Shown in pieces: positions 18,301 to 26,307 of a stretch of DNA of 49,254 nucleotides. Location: NCBI GenBank assembly GCA_021205725.1, contig JAJPWY010000038.1:1-49254 (forward strand). Reading direction: 5' to 3'. Below the pieces are notes generated by a model. The model was not told where the DNA came from. It searched no databases and saw only the letters and a program-made list of their open reading frames with translations. Numbering within the stretch: position 1 is the first letter of the stretch; the number at the start of each line of letters is the position of its first letter. Made by a program: the position numbers and the translations under genes. Source of the DNA: Clostridiales bacterium. Its GTDB lineage: Bacteria; Bacillota; Clostridia; Oscillospirales; Oscillospiraceae.

Positions 18301-18542
18301 AGCGCCTGGGCCACGGACACCCCAACATTCTGGACATGATCCAGTCCGGGGTGGTGGACATGATTTTGAACACTCCCCGCCGCACCCAGCGGGAGGACGG
18401 GGACGGCTGGCGCATCCGCCGGGCCGCTGTGGAGCACTCCGTCCTCTGCCTGACCAGTACGGACACCTGCCGGGCCATCCTCACCGCCCGGAAGGAGGGC
18501 CACAGCGAGCAGATCGTCCCGGTGGACATCACCCGGCTGTAA
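15339..18542 (+). CDS. carB: Carbamoyl-phosphate synthase, large subunit
   Basis: This 1067-residue subunit is the synthetase half of the CarAB enzyme. It has two homologous ATP-grasp halves. The first opens [30 protein letters not shown] near residue 7. The second opens [20 protein letters not shown] near 556. Each has its own ATP-grasp core ([16 protein letters not shown] and [16 protein letters not shown]). A C-terminal MGS-like allosteric domain follows from about 930 ([17 protein letters not shown]). All landmarks are present and the length is standard. The start codon lies one base after the carA stop, behind GAAGGAGG inside carA. Confidence 0.97.
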   Translation: [1067 protein letters not shown]

Positions 18543-18561
18543 CGCTCAAGTCACGCAAATC

Positions 18562-18603
18562 GCCCCCTGAGGCGGCCTGAAAAAGCTGCCTCAGGGGGCT
18601 TTC
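18562..18603 (+). terminator. Terminator of carAB
   Basis: A perfect 12-bp stem (18562-18573, 18588-18599) with a 14-base loop is followed by TTTTCG-like bases. The T run is short. Confidence 0.75.
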
Positions 18604-18629
18604 GTCTCAGAAATTTTACAATTCCGGGG

Positions 18630-18658
18630 TAGACAAACAGCCCTTCATATGCTACAGT
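18630..18658 (+). promoter_or_regulatory. Possible promoter of the HAD phosphatase gene
   Basis: TAGACA (18630-18635), a 17-base spacer and TACAGT (18653-18658). Both hexamers are two mismatches from consensus. Confidence 0.4.
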
Positions 18659-18718
18659 ACCCCCCGGACAGCCAAAGAGCGTCCCAATTTTTGAATCGAA
18701 CAGGAGTTATTTTATTAT

Positions 18719-19573
18719 ATGCAGGAAAATATCAACACCCTTGATTTCAACCGGAAGACCGGTTTTATATGCGATATGGACGGCGTCATCTATCACGGCA
18801 ACCAGGTGCTGCCCGGCGTGGCGGAGTTCATCCAGTGGCTCCAGGAGGAGAAGAAGGAATACCTCTTTCTGACCAACAACAGCGGCTACACCCCCCGGGA
18901 GCTGCACCAAAAGCTGGCCCGGATGGGCCTGGAGGTGCCGGAGGAGCACTTCTACACCAGTGCCCTGGCCACCGCCGCCTTTTTGAAGGAACAGGCCCCC
19001 GGTTGCTCCGCCTACGTCATCGGAGAGGCGGGTCTGCTCAACGCCCTGTATGACGCCGGCATCACCATGAACGACGTGAACCCGGACTATGTGGTGGTGG
19101 GAGAGGGCCGCACCTACTCACTGGACTCCCTGACCAAGGCCACCAACCTGGTCATGGCCGGGGCAAAGCTCATCGGGGCCAACTCGGATGTGTCCGGCCC
19201 CATCGAAAACGGCATCGCCCCCGCCTGTGGTGCGCTGATCGCCCCCATCGAGATGGCTACGGGCAATCGGGCCTATTTCTGCGGCAAGCCCAACCCTCTG
19301 ATGATGCGCACCGGCCTGCGGCTGCTCCACTGCCACTCGGAGGACGCCGTCATGGTAGGCGACCGGATGGATACCGACGTGATCTCCGGTCTGGAGAGCG
19401 GTATGTCCACCGTCCTTGTGCTCTCCGGCTGCTCCACGCCGGAGACCATCAAGACCTACGCCTATCGGCCCTCCATCGTCCTGGATGGGGTGGGGGATAT
19501 CCCCCGGCTGGCCCGGGCGGGAAAAAAGCGCACATCCTCCCGGCGCTCTGATACATCAAACAGCAAGGCCTGA
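18719..19573 (+). CDS. HAD-IIA (NagD-type) phosphatase
   Basis: This is a 284-residue haloacid-dehalogenase phosphatase. Motif I is ICDMDGVIY, with nucleophile Asp19 and acid/base Asp21. Motif II is FLTNNSGYTPREL. The C2 cap sits between them and motif III. Motif III/IV is seen as FCGKPNPLMM and MVGDRMDTDVISGLESGM. This order and the GKPNP signature place it in the NagD/AraL/phosphoglycolate group that dephosphorylates small metabolites, but the substrate cannot be fixed. The last 20 residues are basic, Ser-rich and probably disordered. The ribosome site (AGGAG) is rather far (13 bases) from the ATG at 18719. Confidence 0.9.
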   Translation: MQENINTLDFNRKTGFICDMDGVIYHGNQVLPGVAEFIQWLQEEKKEYLFLTNNSGYTPRELHQKLARMGLEVPEEHFYTSALATAAFLKEQAPGCSAYVIGEAGLLNALYDAGITMNDVNPDYVVVGEGRTYSLDSLTKATNLVMAGAKLIGANSDVSGPIENGIAPACGALIAPIEMATGNRAYFCGKPNPLMMRTGLRLLHCHSEDAVMVGDRMDTDVISGLESGMSTVLVLSGCSTPETIKTYAYRPSIVLDGVGDIPRLARAGKKRTSSRRSDTSNSKA

Positions 19574-19593
19574 ACGCCGTTCGGCGTTCAGGC
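19568..19593. terminator. Hairpin between convergent genes
   Basis: A perfect 11-bp stem with a 4-base loop overlaps the stop codon of the HAD gene. There is no T run on either strand. It may protect both 3' ends or act as a weak terminator. Confidence 0.5.
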
Positions 19594-19650
19594 CCGTTGC
19601 CTTCTATTGCTTTCTGTGCCTTCTGACCGGCGCTCCCAACCTCCGGCGGC

Positions 19651-20904
19651 TCACGGCTGGGGGAAGATCTCCCGGAGCACCCGGTGGCTGGCCTGGCCAT
19701 CGTCCATGGGGGTATAGGTCTGGTTAAAGCGCTCATAGGCCTCGGTATACCGGAACCCTCCGTTGAACTGCTCCAGGATGGCCGCCTCCAGCTCCTCCTG
19801 GGTGCGGAGGATGGGGAAGGGCAGCTCGGACAGGTCGATGTAGAAGTCCCGGAGCTGGTTCTGATACCGCTCCAGGTCGTACATGAACAGCAGGATGGGG
19901 CGGCGGAGGATGGCGTAGTCGAAAAACACGCTGGAATAGTCGGTGATGAGCATGTCGGAGATGACATAGACCTCGTTCACGTCGTCCACGTTCGCCACGT
20001 TGAACACCCGGCCCTCGTACCGCTCAAAATCGAACTTGTCGGCGATGAAATAGTGGGGCCGGAACAGGACGACGTACTCCTCCCCCAACTGCTCCAGCAG
20101 ATGGTCAAAGTCCATCTCCAGGTGGAAGCCATAGGAATAGGCCTTGTCCAGCTTCTCGTCGTCCCGGTAGGTGGGGGCATAGAGGATGACCTTTTTCCCC
20201 TCCGGCACTCCCAGCCGCTCACGGATGGCGGCGACATCCTCCGGGGTGTACCGGGAGAGGAAGTCGTTGCGGGGGTAGCCCTGCTGGATCATCCGGACGT
20301 GCTGCCCATAGTCCTTCAGAGCAAAGGCAGAGGTCAGCTTTTCCGTGTAGAAATCAGAGGGGGAGAGCATGACCGTCATCTTCTGCACCCGCTCCCGATA
20401 GCGCTGGTGGATCTCATCGGCGGTATTGACGCTGTTGGCGTCCACCTGGATATCACAGCCCAACCGCTTCAGCGGGGTGCCGTGCCAGGTCTCAATGAGC
20501 TCCTGACCCTTGCGGAGCCTGATGAAGCCCAGGGGCATGGAGTTGGTGACGATGTATTTGGCCCGGGCACAGGCCATCTTGTGCCTCCGGGCGTTGTACC
20601 GCACCACCTGAGTCCGGGGCCCGGAGATCTGGTTCCGTCGTCCCGCCCCCTTGGTAAAGGCCCAGATAAAGTGATAGTCCTGATAGGCCGGGTCGGACAG
20701 CATCTCCAGATACAGCGCCTTGGGACTACAGGTGTACTGCCGCCCCTGAAAGGCGTCAAAGACCACCAGATGCTCGTCCAGCGGCAAAACGATCCGGGCG
20801 ATGAGATACAGGATGCTCACCAGCCAGCGGTAAAACCGGTGCAGCAGCTGAAACAGCGGCGACTCCCGGTCGATGTGCGTTCGGATAAAGCGCTTGACAC
20901 TCAT
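19651..20904 (-). CDS. CDP-glycerol glycerophosphotransferase family protein (distal copy)
   Basis: This 417-residue protein resembles TagB/TagF, which transfer glycerol-phosphate or ribitol-phosphate units from CDP-alditols onto wall polymers at the inner face of the membrane. Diagnostic motifs are LIETWHGTPLKRLGCDI (near residue 136), QQGYPRNDFL, ILYAPTYRDD (near 242), VLFRPHY (near 281) and LITDYSSVFFDYAILRRP (near 318). The N-terminal 45 residues are basic and amphipathic, as expected for membrane association. It overlaps the upstream paralogue by ATGA. With that gene it forms a two-enzyme unit, probably acting in sequence on the same polymer. Confidence 0.9.
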   Translation of the reverse strand: MSVKRFIRTHIDRESPLFQLLHRFYRWLVSILYLIARIVLPLDEHLVVFDAFQGRQYTCSPKALYLEMLSDPAYQDYHFIWAFTKGAGRRNQISGPRTQVVRYNARRHKMACARAKYIVTNSMPLGFIRLRKGQELIETWHGTPLKRLGCDIQVDANSVNTADEIHQRYRERVQKMTVMLSPSDFYTEKLTSAFALKDYGQHVRMIQQGYPRNDFLSRYTPEDVAAIRERLGVPEGKKVILYAPTYRDDEKLDKAYSYGFHLEMDFDHLLEQLGEEYVVLFRPHYFIADKFDFERYEGRVFNVANVDDVNEVYVISDMLITDYSSVFFDYAILRRPILLFMYDLERYQNQLRDFYIDLSELPFPILRTQEELEAAILEQFNGGFRYTEAYERFNQTYTPMDDGQASHRVLREIFPQP

Positions 20905-22163
20905 TTCTCTTTCCCCTTTCCCATGACCGCCTCTGTGACCCGGCGGGCGGCTTCTCCGTCGTCCAGGGGAGCAAACCGCCGCCGGAAGGCCTCCCAGGTG
21001 TCGTCCCAGACAAAATGCTCTGTGGCCCGGACAGCGGGAACCAGCTGAGCCTCCTCCGTCAAAACAGGGCCGGGCAGCTCGTTCAGGTCAAAGTAAAAGC
21101 CCCGCAGCCGATCCCGGTACTGCTCCAGGTCGTACATATAAAACAGGATGGGCCGCCGGAGCACAGCGTAGTCAAACATGGTGCTGGAATAGTCGGTGAT
21201 GAGCAGATCTGCGGCCAAATACAGGTCGTTGATCTCCTCCGCCCCGGACACGTCCAGCACGAAGCCGGCCCAGGCGGAGAAGTCACAGGCGGCAGCCACC
21301 AGGTAGTGGGCACGAAAGAGGATGACGTAGTCCTCCCCCAGCCTCTCCCGGAGGGCGGTGAAGTCCACCGCCGGGCGGTAGGCGTACCCCTTCCCGGAGA
21401 CGTGCTGATTGTCCCGGAAGGTGGGGGTGTAGAGGATGACCCGTTTTCCCGGCGGGATGCCCAGTCTCCGCCGCATGGCCTGGCACTCCTCCGGCGTGGC
21501 GTTGGCCAGGCGGTCGTTCCGGGGATAGCCCAGCTCCAGCACCGTTCCCGCTCTCCCCCGACGGCCCAGCTGCCAGGCGGAGCGGAAGCAATTTGAGGCA
21601 AAGGGGGACGGGGAGAGGAAAAAATCGATCTTCTCTCCCTCCAGCCGGTATTTCCGGCGAATCTCCGCCAGGGAGTTCATGGCGTTGCCCTCCTCCCTGA
21701 TGTCACAGCCCAGACGCTTCAGCGGTGTGCCGTGCCAGCACTGGAGGTAGACCTGCCCCCGGCGGGGGCTGATATGCTCCGGCAGGGTGGAGTTGAACAC
21801 CCAGTAGCCCGCCCCGGCCATGGCCCGCTGAAAGGCCCTGCCGCCGAAGGGAACCACCCGGGTTCGTGGGTTGGAGGCCAGTGCCGTCTCCTCAGACGGC
21901 TCCGCCGCCGCCCAGATAAATTGATAATCTCCGTAGGCGGGAGCAGTCAGCATATAGTCGTAGATGGCCCTGGGGCTGCATGAGCAGCTCTTTCCATGGT
22001 AGGAGCAAAACAGCACCGTCTTGGGGTCGGGCGTTATGCCCCAGGTGCTCAGCCGGTAGACCGCACCCCGGAGCACCCGGAGGCACCGCCGCACCAGCAG
22101 CCGCAGGCCGGGAAATCGCTTGATGAGGTCGTAGGCCGCCTTTTTGACGCCGCCCTCCGGCAT
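20901..22163 (-). CDS. CDP-glycerol glycerophosphotransferase family protein (proximal copy)
   Basis: This 420-residue paralogue of the next gene has the same motif set: YLQCWHGTPLKRLGCDI, ELGYPRNDRL, VILYTPTFRDN, VILFRAHYL and LITDYSSTMFDYAVLRRP. The RAHY replaces the usual RPHY. I start it at the ATG at 22163, which has AAGGGGG 7 bases upstream. Longer starts at 22190 or 22220 run into a perfect hairpin that belongs to the leader. Two divergent copies in tandem suggest different steps, such as priming and polymerisation of a teichoic-acid-like chain. No other wall-polymer genes lie in the window. Confidence 0.88.
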   Translation of the reverse strand: MPEGGVKKAAYDLIKRFPGLRLLVRRCLRVLRGAVYRLSTWGITPDPKTVLFCSYHGKSCSCSPRAIYDYMLTAPAYGDYQFIWAAAEPSEETALASNPRTRVVPFGGRAFQRAMAGAGYWVFNSTLPEHISPRRGQVYLQCWHGTPLKRLGCDIREEGNAMNSLAEIRRKYRLEGEKIDFFLSPSPFASNCFRSAWQLGRRGRAGTVLELGYPRNDRLANATPEECQAMRRRLGIPPGKRVILYTPTFRDNQHVSGKGYAYRPAVDFTALRERLGEDYVILFRAHYLVAAACDFSAWAGFVLDVSGAEEINDLYLAADLLITDYSSTMFDYAVLRRPILFYMYDLEQYRDRLRGFYFDLNELPGPVLTEEAQLVPAVRATEHFVWDDTWEAFRRRFAPLDDGEAARRVTEAVMGKGKEK

Positions 22164-22191
22164 GGTGCTGCCCCCTTCCATATCTCTCATT

Positions 22192-22222
22192 ATTTGAGGG
22201 ACGCCGAAAGCGTCCCTCAAAT
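22192..22222 (-). promoter_or_regulatory. Leader hairpin of the glycerophosphotransferase operon
   Basis: Perfect 13-bp arms (22192-22204, 22210-22222) enclose a 5-base loop about 10 bases after the predicted transcription start. It is not followed by T residues, so it is not a standard terminator. Confidence 0.6.
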
Positions 22223-22238
22223 CGGTTCAGGCATGATT

Positions 22239-22267
22239 ATTGTAACGAGACAAGACCGGATTGTCAA
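22239..22267 (-). promoter_or_regulatory. Promoter of the glycerophosphotransferase operon
   Basis: On the minus strand, a perfect TTGACA (22262-22267), a 17-base spacer and TACAAT (22239-22244). Confidence 0.8.
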
Positions 22268-22294
22268 CCTTTTGTAAAGTGTGCTGCATCCGGG

Positions 22295-22600
22295 TCACAC
22301 GATCAGATCCCACAGTCCTCCGTCCGTGGCGTCCAGGGTCAGGCATTTGGCCCGGTACAGGTCGAAGGCGGTCTGCTCCAGCGACTCGTCCTCCACGGAC
22401 TCATAGCTCTCCGCCTTTTCCTCGTCGTCTCCCACCAGGCGGAGCACCACAGCGCCGCCCTCCGCTCCCTTTGTGGGGAGGAAGATGCCGAAGGTGTCGT
22501 CCAGCACCTCCACCAGGTCGTCCAGCTCGTAAACCGTCTCGCTGCCGTCCTCGTTTTCCACCGGGATGAGCACCCGCTTCTCGTCAGAGTCCAGAAACAC
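22295..22600 (-). CDS. DUF1292 (YrzB-like) protein
   Basis: This 101-residue acidic protein matches the YrzB/DUF1292 family, which in Firmicutes is commonly encoded next to ruvX. The VLIPVENEDGSETVYELDDLVEV and VVLRLVGDDEE segments are typical. Function is unknown. Translation starts at a GTG (22600) preceded by AAGGAGGGAG. The gene overlaps the end of ruvX by 17 bases, so translation is probably coupled. Confidence 0.8.
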   Translation of the reverse strand: MFLDSDEKRVLIPVENEDGSETVYELDDLVEVLDDTFGIFLPTKGAEGGAVVLRLVGDDEEKAESYESVEDESLEQTAFDLYRAKCLTLDATDGGLWDLIV

Positions 22601-23039
22601 CGCCGTCTCCCTCCTTCTCCAGGGGGTGGAGCCGCCGATAGGTGAGAAATCCCTCCAGAATGAGGGAGGCCGCCACAGCGTCCACCGTATTTTTCCGTTT
22701 TTTTCCGTGCCGCCCGTTCTCCGACAGGATGCGGTGGGCGTCCACCGTGGTTCGCCGCTCGTCCCAGAGGGTGACGGGGAGACCCGTCTCCTCCCGGAGC
22801 CGCCGGGCCAGGGCCTCGCTCTTTTCCGCCCGGTCGCCCAGGGTGGCGTTCATGTTTTTCGGCAGGCCCAGCACCAGCTCCTCCACCTGATGGGTCTGGA
22901 TGAGGGTCTTTAGCTCCTCCACCACCTGATCCTGATTCCGGCTGTGGATGACGGTGGTATACCCCGCCAGCATCCCCAGGGCGTCGGAGATGGCGATCCC
23001 TGTCCGGGCGTCGCCGTAGTCGATGGCCAGTATCCGCAT
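22584..23039 (-). CDS. ruvX: Putative pre-16S rRNA nuclease / Holliday junction resolvase (YqgF/RuvX)
   Basis: This 151-residue RNase H-fold nuclease opens MRILAIDYGDARTGIA, in which Asp7 is the first catalytic acid. LVLGLPKNMNATLG is the conserved second motif, and LWDERRTTVDAH and KNTVDAVAASLILEGFL provide the remaining acidic positions. Family members mature the 5' end of 16S rRNA and were also described as junction resolvases. The C-terminus extends about 15 Gly/Glu-rich residues past the usual end. It sits 15 bases after the aminotransferase and overlaps the DUF1292 gene, in one operon. Confidence 0.92.
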   Translation of the reverse strand: MRILAIDYGDARTGIAISDALGMLAGYTTVIHSRNQDQVVEELKTLIQTHQVEELVLGLPKNMNATLGDRAEKSEALARRLREETGLPVTLWDERRTTVDAHRILSENGRHGKKRKNTVDAVAASLILEGFLTYRRLHPLEKEGDGGVSGL

Positions 23040-23054
23040 GAGCCGCTCTCTCCT

Positions 23055-24239
23055 TTATCGTCTGTATCGCTCCGCCAGCTTTGCAAACACCGGCAGCGAG
23101 CGCTCGATGCGCTCCGTGGGCACGCAGAAGGCGATGCGGACGTGGCCGGGACAGCCGAAGCCCCGCCCGGGCACCAGCAGCAGATCCAGCTCCTGTGCCG
23201 CTTTGGAGAACGCCTCGTCGTCCGGCTCCAGAGACTGGGGGAACAGGTAGAAGGTGCCCCCGGGCACCGGGCAGCGGTAGCCCATTTTGGTCAGCTCAGT
23301 GACCAGCAGTTTGGCGTTTTCCTCGTACACCGACAGGTCGGCGGTCAGATCGCAGCAGGCCCCCGCCACCCGCTGGAGCAGACTGGGGGCGCAGACATAG
23401 CCCAGTGCCCGGCCCGCCCCGGCCACGGCGGCATAGACGGCTTCGCTGTCCTCCACGCTGCCGGGGACATAGACGTAGCCGATGCGCTCGCCCGGGAGGG
23501 AAAGGGACTTGGACCAGGAGTAGCACACCAGGGTATTGTCGTAGAGCTTGGGGAGATAGGGCACCTCCACCCCGGCAAAGGCGATCTCCCGGTAGGGCTC
23601 GTCGCTGATGAGGTAGATAGGGTGTCCCCACCGGTTCTGCCGATCCTCCAGCAGAGCGGCCAGACGCTCCAGCGTCGCCCGGGTATACACCGCTCCGGAG
23701 GGGTTGTTGGGGGAATTGACGATCACCGCCCGGGTCTTGGGGGACAGCAGCCCCTCCAGGGCGTCGAAGTCGATCTGGAAGCTCTCCGTCTCCGGGGGCA
23801 CCAGCTTCATCACCGCCCCGGCGGTGTGGATAAACACCTGATACTCTGAGAAATAGGGGGCAAAGACCACCACCTCATCTCCCGGCTCGCACAGGCCCAG
23901 GAGACAGCAGCTCAGGGCGGCGGCGGCCCCTGCGGTGAGATAGAGCTGATCCGCCGTGCAGTCCACCCCGAACCGCCGCCGGAGAGAGGCGGCGATCTGT
24001 CCCCGGGCCACCGGATCCCCCGGTGCGCTGGTATAGCCGTGGAGGAGGCAGGGATCCGTCTCGTCCAGCAGGCGGCGGATGGTATCGTTCACCTGGGGAG
24101 GCGGGGCCACGCTGGGATTGCCCAGGGAGAAGTCGTATACCTTCTCCCGGCCCACCACGGCAGCCCGCCGGTTGCCGTACTCAAACAGCTCCCGGATCAC
24201 CGACCGGGCCTGTCCATATTGCAGCATCTGTTCATTCAT
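23055..24239 (-). CDS. Class I/II pyridoxal-phosphate aminotransferase
   Basis: This 394-residue fold-type I aminotransferase has the substrate loop FSLGNPSVAPPP, the PLP-phosphate site YLTAGAAAALS (near 100), NSPNNPSGAVY (near 175-185), the ring-binding SDEPY (Asp213) and the Schiff-base lysine Lys244 in YSWSKSLSLPGERIGY. The closing Arg lies in GHVRIAFC. Such enzymes usually exchange amino groups between aspartate or other amino acids and 2-oxo acids. The exact pair cannot be called. The ATG at 24239 follows AGAGGCG. It heads the operon with ruvX and DUF1292, and a CGGGGC/GCCCCG hairpin lies in its leader. Confidence 0.88.
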   Translation of the reverse strand: MNEQMLQYGQARSVIRELFEYGNRRAAVVGREKVYDFSLGNPSVAPPPQVNDTIRRLLDETDPCLLHGYTSAPGDPVARGQIAASLRRRFGVDCTADQLYLTAGAAAALSCCLLGLCEPGDEVVVFAPYFSEYQVFIHTAGAVMKLVPPETESFQIDFDALEGLLSPKTRAVIVNSPNNPSGAVYTRATLERLAALLEDRQNRWGHPIYLISDEPYREIAFAGVEVPYLPKLYDNTLVCYSWSKSLSLPGERIGYVYVPGSVEDSEAVYAAVAGAGRALGYVCAPSLLQRVAGACCDLTADLSVYEENAKLLVTELTKMGYRCPVPGGTFYLFPQSLEPDDEAFSKAAQELDLLLVPGRGFGCPGHVRIAFCVPTERIERSLPVFAKLAERYRR

Positions 24240-24299
24240 ATCTGGTCGCCTCTTTTATCCGGGGCAACTCGCCCCGATGATTTTGATTCGTGGCACAGC

Positions 24300-26186
24300 T
24301 CACCCCGCCGCCTCCGCCAGCTCCGCCTCCCAGACGGTCTGCTCCGGCCAGCCGTCAGTGTCAAATTCCCCCCGGATGAGGGAGAAGTACCAGGTCAGCT
24401 TTTCCTGGATGTGAGAGCTGGCAAACCAGCGGTTCGGCCCGCTGTCCGGGTCGGCCAGCAGGTATTCCATCAGTCTGGCTCGGTCCTCGGTGGGATAGGT
24501 GGTGGAGTAGGCGTCCACGAAGTAGACGCTCTCCACGTCCCCGTTATAGTAGGCGGAGCCGTCGGCGGTGTAGGTGGTGTCCCCCCACTCGTAGCTCACG
24601 CCGTTCTCGTCGATATAGGCGTAGTGATAATCAAACCCCTCCGGGTTCATGCTGTTCCAGGTCTCCTCGTCCAGGGCCAGCCAGAGCTGGTGGTCCAGGA
24701 TATGGGTCAGCTCATGGATCACGTCCTGAACCCGGACATAGCCGTCGGCGTCCAGGGCGACAATCTCCAGGTCGCCCACCTGACAGGCCAGCCCGCCGGG
24801 ATTGGAGATGTTCTGACTGGGGTCGGTGGGGGTCATGGCGCCGGAGAGATAGAAGCAGATGGCCCGGGTATCGTCCCCTCCCAGCTGGGCCAGATAGCCC
24901 TCCGGGTAGCGGGAGAAGGCCTCCTCCAGAGCGTCCAGGGCGGTGTCGATGCCATCGGCGTCGTCACAGACGGACAGGGTGTAGTCGGAGATGGGCGCAT
25001 CCAGCACCGCCTCTCCCGTGTAGATGTATACCCCGTACTGCTCCGACATCCGGACAGCCCGCTCCGTGGCGTCGCTGTAGGTCTCCAGCTGGAGCATAGT
25101 CAGTGCCTCTGTCTCCCTGCCCGTCAGCGTGTCCGAGCCGTAGTCCCAGAGGATGGGGGTCAATGTACCGTCCGCCCACTCCATATAGAGCAGGCTTCTG
25201 CCGGAGACCTGGCCCTGACGGGCGGGACAGAGCCAGCCCACATAGTCCTCCGCCGACACCGTCTCCGGGTATTGGGAGAGGAGAGAGACGGAAAAGGTTC
25301 CCTCCGTCTGCCGGGTTCCGGCGTAGGCCGTCAGCGTGAAGTCGGTCAGGGAACTCTCCACCCCGTCTGTGGCGACCTCCCACCGCCGGATGAGGGCCTC
25401 CGCACAGGAGCCGTCATAAACGGCGGTCAGCTCACCGGTCTCCAGGCTCATCATCAGGGTCACGGCATCGCCGCCGGTGGTGTCGGCAGAGAGCACCGCC
25501 TCCCCCTCCGGGGTCAGCCCATCCAGCCAGACATAGAGGTAGGCCACCGGAACGTCGCCCACCCGGGCGATCTCCAGGGTGTCCAGATCCATCCGCTGAA
25601 GGCCGTATTTGCCGGAATCGTACCAGTAAACGGCGTTCTGGGTGAAGACGCAGCTGTAATAGCTGGGAAAGCCGTCGTCATAGGAGACGGGCAGCTCCTC
25701 CGTCGTCCCGTCCTCATGCACCAGAAGGCACTGTTCCTCCTCTCCGGAGCTCATGATGACGATGGGGTCGACAGAGAGGAAATACCGGCTGCACCAGCTC
25801 CACTCCTCCGGGTCGGCGCTGTCGTCGGTGATGGTTTCCGACCAGTCCAGTTGACATAATGTCTCCACCGTTCCCGTCTCCAGGTTCAGGGTGAGCAGGG
25901 TGTCCTGCTGTTCTCCGGTGAGGAACAGGACGGTGTTCTCATCCAGCAGGGCCATGTCCGAAATGTCCAGCCCGGCCAGCTGCGGCAGCAGGCTCAGCTC
26001 ATAGAAGCCCTCCGCACCGGGGATGGCTGCGTCGGACAGGTCAAAGGACAGCTCCTCCTGCTCTGTCTCGACAGAGGCCGGAGCCTCCGGGACGAGGTCT
26101 GTCTCCTCCGCCGTCTCCTGTCGGAGGCCGCACCCGGAGAGGGTCACGGCCAGGGCCAGCAGGAGGGCGAGCATCTTCTGTTTCAT
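24300..26186 (-). CDS. Lipoprotein with propeller-like region and zinc metallopeptidase motif
   Basis: This 628-residue exported protein starts at the ATG at 26186 behind GGGAGGAG. The signal peptide ends in a lipobox, LSGC, with Cys19 as the lipidated residue. An acidic Glu/Thr/Val linker follows. Residues about 60-330 are repeated beta-strand motifs (NTVLFLTGEQQDTLLTLNLE, YGLQRMDLDTLEI) like a beta-propeller. The C-terminal domain carries HELTH at about 491-495, the HExxH of zinc peptidases, and a later TED (Glu567) that could be the third ligand of a gluzincin. The fold resembles anthrax-lethal-factor-like or clostridial putative metallopeptidases. Substrate unknown; probably acts outside the membrane. 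Confidence 0.75.
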   Translation of the reverse strand: MKQKMLALLLALAVTLSGCGLRQETAEETDLVPEAPASVETEQEELSFDLSDAAIPGAEGFYELSLLPQLAGLDISDMALLDENTVLFLTGEQQDTLLTLNLETGTVETLCQLDWSETITDDSADPEEWSWCSRYFLSVDPIVIMSSGEEEQCLLVHEDGTTEELPVSYDDGFPSYYSCVFTQNAVYWYDSGKYGLQRMDLDTLEIARVGDVPVAYLYVWLDGLTPEGEAVLSADTTGGDAVTLMMSLETGELTAVYDGSCAEALIRRWEVATDGVESSLTDFTLTAYAGTRQTEGTFSVSLLSQYPETVSAEDYVGWLCPARQGQVSGRSLLYMEWADGTLTPILWDYGSDTLTGRETEALTMLQLETYSDATERAVRMSEQYGVYIYTGEAVLDAPISDYTLSVCDDADGIDTALDALEEAFSRYPEGYLAQLGGDDTRAICFYLSGAMTPTDPSQNISNPGGLACQVGDLEIVALDADGYVRVQDVIHELTHILDHQLWLALDEETWNSMNPEGFDYHYAYIDENGVSYEWGDTTYTADGSAYYNGDVESVYFVDAYSTTYPTEDRARLMEYLLADPDSGPNRWFASSHIQEKLTWYFSLIRGEFDTDGWPEQTVWEAELAEAAG

Positions 26187-26226
26187 ACGGGGCTCCTCCC
26201 TTTTGGAAAGGTTGTTTTCTACCCCT

Positions 26227-26255
26227 ATGCTACCGTCTCCCCCGGAGATTGTCAA
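26227..26255 (-). promoter_or_regulatory. Proximal promoter of the lipoprotein gene
   Basis: On the minus strand, a perfect TTGACA (26250-26255), a 17-base spacer and TAGCAT (26227-26232). Confidence 0.65.
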
Positions 26256-26307
26256 GCGGTAAGCGCTCAATGAAAGAATCGTTTAGCTTTGTCGCTTTAA
26301 CGTGTGA

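Noticed and set aside
15231-18503. Open frame of 1090 codons antisense to carA/carB
   Set aside because: It mirrors carB codon positions in a GC-rich gene, has no ribosome site and a low-complexity His/Gly/Leu composition. It is a shadow frame.
22163-22220. Longer N-terminus (start at 22220 or 22190) for the proximal glycerophosphotransferase
   Set aside because: The extension falls in a perfect leader hairpin. Only the ATG at 22163 has a ribosome site at good spacing.
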